Origin: Treponema sp.
Lineage (GTDB): Bacteria > Spirochaetota > Spirochaetia > Treponematales > Breznakiellaceae
Direction of reading: 5' to 3'
DNA length: 17,273 nucleotides
NCBI GenBank assembly: GCA_031278025.1
Contig: JAITLF010000106.1
Coordinates: 1-17,273, forward strand
Part shown: in pieces, positions 7,660-14,113 of the stretch
Layout: each line of letters starts with the position of its first letter
Numbering within the stretch: position 1 is the stretch's first letter
Program-made: the position numbers and the translations under genes
Notes under the pieces: model-generated
The model's input: only the letters and a program-made list of their open reading frames with translations
What the model was told of the DNA's origin: nothing
Databases searched by the model: none

Positions 7660-8960
7660 AGGGTGCAGGCCATCCGGAAGCCCACGTAATTATCCGTGTA
7701 AGCCGGGGTAAAGCCCCAGCGGTAGGTTACGCAGGACATGGTTACGTTGGACCCTGCCCCGCCGCCGTTAAAGGCCTTCTGATTGGCAAGGGGGGACGAG
7801 CCGCTATAGGCCGCGCCGTCAACCGGGGTTGCCGCGGTTACCTCCACCGCGTAATTCATCCAGTCCCAACACCATTCCTGCACGTTGCCGGAAAGGTCGT
7901 AGATGTCCAGGCGGTTTGGGTTTTTCCCGCCCACCCCTTTGATTTGATAGGGTGAGTTGCCGTGATGCCAGGCAACGTCATCCGCCGTGTTGCTGCCCGC
8001 ATACATAAACATCCATTCGTCCTGGCCGGGATCCCCGCCCCGTGCGGCGAATTCCCGCTCCGCTTCCGTGGGCAGGCGGTACCCGCTTTTGGTCTTGTCC
8101 ATCACCGCCCCGTCGCAGGCGCCGGCGTTACGGGCATCCTTCAGGACAGCGCCGCCAGAGTCCCGGTAGACCGGTTCCCGTTCCGTCATTTCGCTGTAGG
8201 CGTTGCACCAGACGACGGCGTCCCGCCAGCTTATGCCGGTAACGGGGAGGTTTTTTTGGGCCTCCGCCGGGGCTGCCGGCTTGGGATTTTGAAACTGATA
8301 CCCCTGTTCACGGGACCAAATCTGTACGGCAAACCAGAGGGCCTGGGTGGTTTCGTATTTTGCCATGGCGAAGGAGCCGATAGTAACCACGCGGCCTTCC
8401 ACGAATACGCCTTTTCTGGCGGATGTTGTACCGGCGTTGGTGTAACCCGGCGGGTCTGCGGGAACCGTAACGGTGAAGGCGTAGCCGCCGCTTCCGGTTA
8501 CGGTTCCGCCGGGGACGGGCGCGAAGTCCCGGTACGCCTGGGGCAGGTCAGGGGCGGCGGGCGTTCCTTTTACCGGCGGGTGGCTAAACCCGCTTTCCCC
8601 GGCGGCATTGCGGGCTTTGACCCACACCGTGTATTCCTGGCCGTTGGTGAGGCCGGGAATAACCGCGGTAAGGCCGGGAATTGTCGAGTACGGGTCGGCG
8701 GGGGGCGTTTCCGTCTCGCTGCAATACACCGCGTATTCCTCCGCCCCCGCCGCGGGATGCCAGCTTACATAGAGCTTCCCGTTCCCGCTTTCCGCGGCAA
8801 GGCCTTCCGGCGCGGACGGGGGGCTATCAAGGTTCGCCTGCGGTTCCTGGGGACAGGACGAGAAAAGAAAAATCGAGAGAAGCACCAGGGGGAAGGCAGG
8901 AGTGAACCCCGCGCCTTTTACCTTTGGTTGGTTTGATTGGTTTGATTTTTTGTTTGTCAT
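7656..8960 (-). CDS. Lipoprotein with fibronectin type III and formylglycine-enzyme-like (SUMF1) domains
   Basis: A 434-aa lipoprotein (LLSIFLFSS then Cys36). Residues about 47-136 are a fibronectin type III domain (APEGLAAESG, LYVSWHPAAGAEEYAVYC, LTNGQEYTVWVKARNAAG). Residues about 146-434 are an FGE-sulfatase fold: FAMAKYETTQALW, LPVTGISWRDAVVWCNAYSE, GYRLPTEAEREFAARGG, LDIYDLSGNVQEWCWDW and NYVGFRMA. True formylglycine-generating enzymes use a cysteine pair near the C-terminus. Here only Cys410 fits and the expected partner a few residues later is missing, so it is probably a binding or structural protein, not a sulfatase activator. The start ATG has a weak GGGAG ten bases upstream. It overlaps the next gene by four bases, inside the corrinoid operon. 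Confidence 0.85.
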   Translation of the reverse strand: MTNKKSNQSNQPKVKGAGFTPAFPLVLLSIFLFSSCPQEPQANLDSPPSAPEGLAAESGNGKLYVSWHPAAGAEEYAVYCSETETPPADPYSTIPGLTAVIPGLTNGQEYTVWVKARNAAGESGFSHPPVKGTPAAPDLPQAYRDFAPVPGGTVTGSGGYAFTVTVPADPPGYTNAGTTSARKGVFVEGRVVTIGSFAMAKYETTQALWFAVQIWSREQGYQFQNPKPAAPAEAQKNLPVTGISWRDAVVWCNAYSEMTEREPVYRDSGGAVLKDARNAGACDGAVMDKTKSGYRLPTEAEREFAARGGDPGQDEWMFMYAGSNTADDVAWHHGNSPYQIKGVGGKNPNRLDIYDLSGNVQEWCWDWMNYAVEVTAATPVDGAAYSGSSPLANQKAFNGGGAGSNVTMSCVTYRWGFTPAYTDNYVGFRMACTL

Positions 8961-9025
8961 GTTAATTCATCTCCCGCGATCCGCTCCGCGCCTGTCCCCG
9001 GATGTCCTTATGGCCTTTTACCGCG

Positions 9026-10672
9026 TTAAGGGTTGGGTGTTATTACCACGTAATCATCATCGTCAAAATAATCCTTAGCAACGGTAAATTCGGTTTTTGC
9101 CGCACTCAGGGTTTCCGTACCATCCTCGTCGCTGCCATCCGCGGCGCATAATTTTATACCGCCGCCGGTTTTGTCTTTCCAGTGGATCCCGTAGTAGTTA
9201 CCAACCTTCAACTCCTCGTGGCCGCCGGTTGCTGTTGTATTTACAAAATCCACTTTGATGTAGATATACCCACTGGCCGCACTGGATGCTGTGGTTTCCA
9301 CGATAGTACCGGCGAATTGACACATGGCTGTGTTGTTACCCAGATCAGACGACCAGGTAAGCACGGGGTTGGCGATTCGTATAAAATAATCATCGTCGTC
9401 ATCGTCATCATAATCTGTCCCGCTCCACGCCCCTTCCAGTCCGGTCAGCGTTAAACCGGCATCCTTTTGGGGAATTTCGTCCCGGAGCTTCCGGTAATCG
9501 CCATAAAAGGCAAAATAGCCGGCCTCACTGGTATATTCCGCTACCGCCGCGTCTATGGTGGATACGCCATTGTTTTGCCCGCCCTCTTTATAGGCACTGC
9601 TGGTTTGGATATTTGTCGTTTGTGTTGCCGGGGAATAACCGTAGTCCTTGTAGGCTATGGCGTAGTAGTTTCCCGTTGTTTTCTCCCAGCTCCCCGGCTC
9701 GGTAATTTTGATAATGATTCTTCCCGCCTTGCCGTCTCCGCCGATGGGGATATGCTTTACAATATCGCCGCTGTAGGAAATTCCCAGGCCGCCGTCATCG
9801 TACTGGTAAAAACGGGATGCCGAGAAAGCTACCCCATCATCCCAGGGAAAAGCATCTCCCTTAAAATATCCCGCAATAGCAAGCGCGAGCGCATCCGGCG
9901 TTCCGTTGCCCTGGTAAACCCATGGGCCGGTACGGGAGGCGTCTTTGGCCCGCACCCACACAGAATAAGCGGTCCCATTGGTAAGGCCGGTGATGGCCGC
10001 GGTTGTTCCGGTGATGGTTACCCCTGTTGCATTCCCGGCAGTCTCTGATGTGGGCGGTGAAGTGGGCGGTGTGGCAGTGCTGGTATAATACAACTCGTAT
10101 CCGGCTGCGCCGGGAACCGCAGGCCAGGTTGCTTTAAGACCGGAGTTGGTCCCGGTTACGGTGGCTGGCCCCGCGTAGCGGCCGTACCCGGCTTTATACG
10201 CAAAGTACCCGTTATCATCGGTGTATTCACTGACGGCTTCTTCCAGGGTATCCACGCCGCTGTTTTTACCGCCTTCTTTATAGGCGCTGGACCCGGTAAA
10301 GGAGAATCCGGTTACATCGCCCATGTATACGCCGTAGTATTTATTCACCGCAGGTCCATAGTCACTTGTCGCGGTTACCTTGATGATAACCACCTTATTT
10401 TTGTACGACTGCACCATGCCCTTAAAATTAACCGTTTTGCTGCCGTCGCTATAATAGGTAAGGGCATCATCTTCGATGCCATACCCGTCGTCATAAGGCG
10501 GCAGGGCGCTTCCTTTATACCAGCCGTTAGGCAAGGGTAAGACCGATGCCTCATCCTCCGTTCCCAGGGGACAGCCGGTAACTACCAGCGCCGCGATGAC
10601 CAGGGCAAAGACCGCCCATAGACCCCGCTGGAACCAGGGGGCCTTCCGCCTTGAAAAATCATACGTAACCAT
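9026..10672 (-). CDS. Multidomain lipoprotein: three copies of an operon-specific domain plus FN3
   Basis: A 548-aa lipoprotein, first gene of the corrinoid operon. The signal ends ALVIAALVVTG before Cys34. Three related domains lie at about 47-160, 266-390 and 410-540. Each has a Y/F-x-G-x-I-V strand, an IIIK/YIKV strand, a YYG/YYA strand, a loop with SSAYKEGG (first two copies), and T-L-x-x-A-x-x-E-Y/F-T ending in GYF or DYF. A fibronectin type III domain (168-259: LKATWPAVPGAAGYELYY, LTNGTAYSVWVRAKDAS) separates copies one and two. Copy three opens with a run of seven aspartates (422-428). The start has a clear AGGAG. Length and modular build suggest an outer-membrane-anchored capture protein. 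The domain family is not one I can name. Confidence 0.83.
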   Translation of the reverse strand: MVTYDFSRRKAPWFQRGLWAVFALVIAALVVTGCPLGTEDEASVLPLPNGWYKGSALPPYDDGYGIEDDALTYYSDGSKTVNFKGMVQSYKNKVVIIKVTATSDYGPAVNKYYGVYMGDVTGFSFTGSSAYKEGGKNSGVDTLEEAVSEYTDDNGYFAYKAGYGRYAGPATVTGTNSGLKATWPAVPGAAGYELYYTSTATPPTSPPTSETAGNATGVTITGTTAAITGLTNGTAYSVWVRAKDASRTGPWVYQGNGTPDALALAIAGYFKGDAFPWDDGVAFSASRFYQYDDGGLGISYSGDIVKHIPIGGDGKAGRIIIKITEPGSWEKTTGNYYAIAYKDYGYSPATQTTNIQTSSAYKEGGQNNGVSTIDAAVAEYTSEAGYFAFYGDYRKLRDEIPQKDAGLTLTGLEGAWSGTDYDDDDDDDYFIRIANPVLTWSSDLGNNTAMCQFAGTIVETTASSAASGYIYIKVDFVNTTATGGHEELKVGNYYGIHWKDKTGGGIKLCAADGSDEDGTETLSAAKTEFTVAKDYFDDDDYVVITPNP

Positions 10673-10678
10673 ACGTTA

Positions 10679-10698
10679 CTCCTTTCCGAAGAAAAGAA
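10679..10698 (-). promoter_or_regulatory. Hairpin masking the ribosome binding site of the first operon gene
   Basis: In the mRNA, TTCTTTTC pairs with GAAAGGAG around a TTCG tetraloop: eight pairs, two of them G-T. The 3' arm is the whole Shine-Dalgarno region of the gene starting at 10672. This is a plausible off state for riboswitch control at translation. No competing partner strand was proven. Confidence 0.5.
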
Positions 10699-10802
10699 GC
10701 CCGGAGATTCAGCCGATGCGGATTCAGCCGGTGCAGCCGCGATCAGCCTGCCGTCTCCGCGGGAAAAAATACCGGAATTGGATTGATTCGGCAGTCTTTC
10801 TC

Positions 10803-10823
10803 AGGCTCAAGTCCTCGAAGCCT
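10803..10823 (-). promoter_or_regulatory. Leader hairpin after the riboswitch
   Basis: On the minus strand AGGCTT and GAGCCT pair (six pairs including one G-T) around a nine-base loop, 15 bases after the riboswitch aptamer ends. There is no T run, so it is not a simple terminator. The rest of the leader down to 10699 has no coding frame. A possible CTGCCG/CGGCAG long-range pairing lies further along the leader. Confidence 0.35.
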
Positions 10824-10837
10824 AGAAAATGATAGAT

Positions 10838-11028
10838 GCATACCAAAGTTTCCTGGCTTCCGGGTGTACTTTTTCCGTCAGCCTTCCCGGCCTTGCGGCC
10901 AGTGGCTGTCCCGCTCAGGACCCGGTAACGATCCTTTGCGTGACGGAAACCCTCTGAACGTATTCGTTCATACCCGGTTACAGTTACGGGATAGCGGGGG
11001 ATTTTCACCCCCTTCCTTTGAAGTATGC
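10838..11028 (-). promoter_or_regulatory. Cobalamin riboswitch (AdoCbl-type aptamer)
   Basis: Read on the minus strand, the aptamer opens and closes with a P1 stem: GCATAC pairs with GTATGC, and CAAAG with CTTTG. The hallmark segments follow in order: AAGGAAGGGGGTGAAAATCC, then the core CCCGTAACTGTAA, then GACAGCCACTGG with GGGAAGG after it, and finally the B12 box GCCAGGAAACTTTGG near 10843-10859. These are the conserved parts of the RNA that binds adenosylcobalamin and turns off transport genes when B12 is plentiful. It leads the whole minus-strand operon. Confidence 0.95.
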
Positions 11029-11034
11029 GGTACT

Positions 11035-11063
11035 ACTCTAGAACAATCCGGTTAAAAGATCAA
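11035..11063 (-). promoter_or_regulatory. Promoter of the corrinoid operon
   Basis: On the minus strand TTGATC (11058-11063, four of six) is followed after exactly 17 bases by TAGAGT (11035-11040, four of six). Transcription would start at about 11028, the first base of the riboswitch P1 stem. Confidence 0.6.
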
Positions 11064-11120
11064 TTTCAATGAGGCGGCAGCGCAGGGCGAGGGGATACCC
11101 CCGCCCTTTTTATGGGGGGT

Positions 11121-11188
11121 CCGGGGGGGTCGAAATCCCCCGGCGGGGTGGCGGGGCAGAGCCCCGCGGGGTCCGGTGTTGCCGGACC
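11121..11188. repeat. Cluster of three GC-rich hairpins (REP-like)
   Basis: Three perfect seven-pair hairpins follow each other: CCGGGGG/CCCCCGG (11121-11143), GCGGGGC-AGA-GCCCCGC (11151-11167) and GGTCCGG/CCGGACC (11170-11188). No T run follows on either strand, so a simple intrinsic terminator is unlikely. This looks like a dispersed intergenic palindromic element. Confidence 0.7.
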
Positions 11189-11319
11189 TGGGTTTCCGCA
11201 GCGCAAAAACACTTTTCCGTAGCGCAAAAACATTTTTCCGTAGCGCAAAAACACTTTTCCGCAGCGCAAAAACACTTTTCCGTAGCGCAAAAACATTTTT
11301 GCGGCGCAAAAACCCAGGT
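11186..11319. repeat. Second 21-bp tandem array, with terminal inverted repeats
   Basis: Units starting with GCGCAAAAACA occur at 11201, 11222, 11243, 11264 and 11285, a 21-base period. A shortened copy sits at 11304. Units differ mainly at two positions (CACTTTT or CATTTTT, CCGTA or CCGCA). The array is bracketed by a 10-base inverted repeat, ACCTGGGTTT (11186-11195) and AAACCCAGGT (11310-11319). The sequence differs from the GATC arrays, but the unit length is the same and reading frames stay open through it. Confidence 0.88.
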
Positions 11320-11394
11320 TTACACGCCCCAGGCCCCGCCCTGGACGGCAGCGGCGGTTCCAACCCTCAAAGAGCAGGGGGATTGGGGCGGATT

Positions 11395-11436
11395 AATTCT
11401 GTTCACGGACCCGATGGTTCTGTCCCGAACAGAATT
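11395..11436. promoter_or_regulatory. Inverted repeat and CTGT-CCGAACAG motif upstream of the helicase
   Basis: AATTCTGTTC (11395-11404) and GAACAGAATT (11427-11436) form a perfect 10-base inverted repeat. Nested inside is TTCTGT-CCCGA-ACAGAA (11418-11434), which resembles the palindrome upstream of the methyltransferase gene. The two TTCTGT elements are exactly 21 bases apart. It could be an operator; I cannot name the regulator. Confidence 0.4.
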
Positions 11437-11518
11437 TATTTACCTGAATCCCCCTCCCTTGAAGGTTTGGAACAGCCGCGGTATCCAACAACGTTACATT
11501 TAGCGGCAGACTGAGCAT

Positions 11519-11538
11519 GAGGGGGAGACTTCCCCCTC
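11519..11538. other. Strong hairpin before the helicase gene
   Basis: GAGGGGGA-GACT-TCCCCCTC is a perfect eight-pair stem with a four-base loop. No long T run follows on the plus strand. It sits just upstream of a possible -10 box TATACT (11547-11552) that lacks a convincing -35. It may be an upstream terminator or an attenuator of the helicase transcript. Confidence 0.5.
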
Positions 11539-11575
11539 CTTTCGTGTATACTGATCCCCTAAGGAAGAATCATCA

Positions 11576-14098
11576 GTGCAAGCGCTTAAACGGCTATCCG
11601 AATCAGTCATAGCAAAGCTTCGCTCGGAAATCATTGACGCCGGGGGAAACGAGGTCTTTGCCCTGGGGTATCTGAATGACGCCGGGGCCGTGGTTTCGGT
11701 CGAAATCCTGGTACGGGGAAACGAAGGGGCGGTTCTGGCCCTGCAAAGGGATGATGCGTCCCCTGCGGATGTCCTTATCCACAACCATCCGTCGGGCTTG
11801 CTGGCCCCCAGCGATAACGATCTTGCCATAGCCGGCAGGGCATCCGAAAGCGGGACCGGGTCCTTCATTATCAACAACGAGGTTACTCAGGTTTATGTGG
11901 TGGCTGAGCCTGTCCGCCGGAGGAAACGGAAAAACCTTGATGCCGATATAATTTGCGCGGCCCTGGAGGAAGGGGGCGCCATTGCCCGGCGGCTTTCCGC
12001 CTTTGAGCCCCGGCCATCCCAGCTCGGCCTTATGCGTCTGGTCATCAAGGCGTTCAACGACGACGCCCTGGCAGCCGCCGAAGCGGGGACCGGTGTGGGA
12101 AAGTCCTTCGCCTACCTCCTTCCCGCCATGACCTACGCCCTGGACAACGACGAGCGCATCGTTGTTTCCACCGCCACCATCAACTTGCAGCAGCAGCTTT
12201 ACGAGAAGGATATTCCCCTGGTGGCATCTGCCTTGGGCAAAAAGGTGAAGGCGGTTCTGGTGAAGGGCAGGGGGAATTACCTCTGCAGGCGGCGTTTGGA
12301 AGACGCCCTTAGAGACCCGGCCCTGGATGAAGACGAGAACGGCGTTGTCCGGGCCATTGTCGAATGGGCGGAAACTACCAAGACCGGAAGCCGCTCGGAC
12401 CTGTCCTTTCTTCCTGCCGAAAGCGCCTGGTTACGGGTGTGTTCCGAGGCGGATATCTGCATGGGGATGCGTTGTCCTGAACGGGAACGGTGCTTTGTCC
12501 TCGCCCTTAGAAAGGAATGCGCCGACGCCCGTATCCTCGTCGTGAACCACCACCTGCTTTTTGCGGACCTGGCCGCCCGTAACCAGGGGGCGGGGTACGA
12601 TAATACGGTGGTGCTGCCTCCGTACCGGCGCATCGTCATAGACGAAGCCCACACGATGGAAGGGGCGGCTACGTCCTTCTTTTCCCGTGAGTTCAGCCGC
12701 CCCGGTGTCTTCCGCCAGCTTGGCCGGCTGTACCGCAAGCGCCGGGCCTGGCGGTCCGGGCTTTTGCTGCGTTTGGCGGGCCTTACCCCGGACGGCCAGG
12801 ATGAAGACGCCTTTCTGGAAAAACCTTTGGCCTTGCTTCAGAGGATACGGGATGCCGCCGGCGTCCTGGATGTGAACGCCCTGGAACTTTGCCGGGCGGA
12901 GGGAACCTTCCGGTTTACCCCCGCCCGCGGGGAGGCCGTTTCCGCAGCGCTGGGCCCGCATTTGCTGGACATGCGGCGGAATATCCTCGCCCTGGCGGAC
13001 CATGTCCGGGATATCATCGAGAATCTTCAGGGGGATAACGCCGAAGACCCGGCTGTTTGGGAGATCAAGGCCGTAATACGCCGCCTTGAGGCCGCCGCGG
13101 GGGTCTGCTCTTCCCTGCTTGAGTTCCGCGAACATTCCGGGGAGGTGATGTGGCTGGAACGGAATACCGGCGTTTCGGGCAGCGACTGGGTAAAGTTTAA
13201 CGTTACGCCTATAGACACGGCGCCTTCCCTGCGGGAAGCCCTCTTTGAACCGAATAAAACCGTGATCTGCGTGTCCGCAACCCTTACCGTGGCGGGGACC
13301 GGGGACCCTCCGGAGTCCGAAAACCCGGTGGGTTTCCGGGCATCGGGTACGGAGGGCGCGCCCAGGGTTTTTGCCTATTGGAGCGGGCGGTCGGGGTTTG
13401 GCCTGGTACAAAACAGGGAAGCGCTCTTTGGCTGGTTTCCTTCGCCCTTTCCCTACGCCGGCTCCGTACTCCTGGCTGTACCCCAGGATGCCCCCCTCCC
13501 CGAAGACGGCAACGGTTACCGCGCTTTTGTGGACCGGGCGGCGGCGGCTCTGGCGGAAACCGCCGGAGGTTCGGCCCTCATCCTCTTTACTTCCAACGAC
13601 GCCCTGCGGAGCGCCTATGCCGCCGCCCGGCCGGGCCTTGAAAAGCAGGGAATACGCTGCCTGAAACAGGGGGATGACGACCGGAGCCGCCTTCTCCAGA
13701 CCTTCCTCGCTGACCAGACCAGCGTGCTTTTCGCCACCGATTCCTTCTGGGAAGGCATTGACGCCCCGGGGGACACCCTTCGCCTGGTGATACTCTGCCG
13801 CCTTCCCTTCAAGGCTCCCAATGACCCCGTCTTTGAGGCCCGGTGCGAAGCCCTGGAAAGCCGCGGGGGCAATTCCTTCATGGAGCTGTCCCTTCCCGAA
13901 TCGGTGATGAAGTTCAAACAGGGGTTTGGCCGGCTGATGCGCCGGTCCAGCGATCACGGCGTGGTGGCGGTTCTGGACGGACGCATCCTCCACAAGCGCT
14001 ACGGCGTGTACTTCCTCCGTTCCCTCCCCAAGACCCGCACCAGCTTCGCTGATTTCAATACGGTGCTCAGGCAAACGGAGGAATTCCTTTTTTCTTGA
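11576..14098 (+). CDS. dinG: DinG-family iron-sulphur helicase with N-terminal JAMM (RadC-like) domain
   Basis: An 840-aa protein with a GTG start (AAGGA ten bases upstream). Residues about 1-115 are a RadC/JAB-like domain with a complete metalloprotease-type JAMM signature: E26, HNH (H69, H71), S79 and D82, in the pattern HxH-x7-SxxD. Residues 140-840 are a superfamily 2 helicase like DinG/XPD: Walker A GTGVGKS (171-177), four iron-sulphur cysteines C237, C295, C300 and C306 with DinG-like spacing (x4, x5 for the last three), DEAH (356-359), FWEGID (724-729) and QGFGRLMRR (782-790). DinG proteins unwind DNA with 5'-3' polarity and act on R-loops and repair intermediates. The fusion is not the usual DinG layout. 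The gene converges with the next one, only 15 bases apart. Confidence 0.9.
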   Translation: MQALKRLSESVIAKLRSEIIDAGGNEVFALGYLNDAGAVVSVEILVRGNEGAVLALQRDDASPADVLIHNHPSGLLAPSDNDLAIAGRASESGTGSFIINNEVTQVYVVAEPVRRRKRKNLDADIICAALEEGGAIARRLSAFEPRPSQLGLMRLVIKAFNDDALAAAEAGTGVGKSFAYLLPAMTYALDNDERIVVSTATINLQQQLYEKDIPLVASALGKKVKAVLVKGRGNYLCRRRLEDALRDPALDEDENGVVRAIVEWAETTKTGSRSDLSFLPAESAWLRVCSEADICMGMRCPERERCFVLALRKECADARILVVNHHLLFADLAARNQGAGYDNTVVLPPYRRIVIDEAHTMEGAATSFFSREFSRPGVFRQLGRLYRKRRAWRSGLLLRLAGLTPDGQDEDAFLEKPLALLQRIRDAAGVLDVNALELCRAEGTFRFTPARGEAVSAALGPHLLDMRRNILALADHVRDIIENLQGDNAEDPAVWEIKAVIRRLEAAAGVCSSLLEFREHSGEVMWLERNTGVSGSDWVKFNVTPIDTAPSLREALFEPNKTVICVSATLTVAGTGDPPESENPVGFRASGTEGAPRVFAYWSGRSGFGLVQNREALFGWFPSPFPYAGSVLLAVPQDAPLPEDGNGYRAFVDRAAAALAETAGGSALILFTSNDALRSAYAAARPGLEKQGIRCLKQGDDDRSRLLQTFLADQTSVLFATDSFWEGIDAPGDTLRLVILCRLPFKAPNDPVFEARCEALESRGGNSFMELSLPESVMKFKQGFGRLMRRSSDHGVVAVLDGRILHKRYGVYFLRSLPKTRTSFADFNTVLRQTEEFLFS

Positions 14099-14113
14099 AG
14101 GCTCTTGTGGGGT

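Noticed and set aside
7962..8936. A 324-codon plus-strand frame opposite the SUMF1 lipoprotein gene
   Set aside because: It is a shadow: the minus strand shows a lipobox, FN3 and SUMF1 motifs, with four-base overlap to the next gene. The plus-strand product resembles nothing.
12431..14074. A 547-codon open frame antisense to the helicase gene
   Set aside because: It has no recognisable domain, is rich in Gly, Pro and Arg as expected of a GC-rich shadow, and the opposite strand has all DinG motifs in order.
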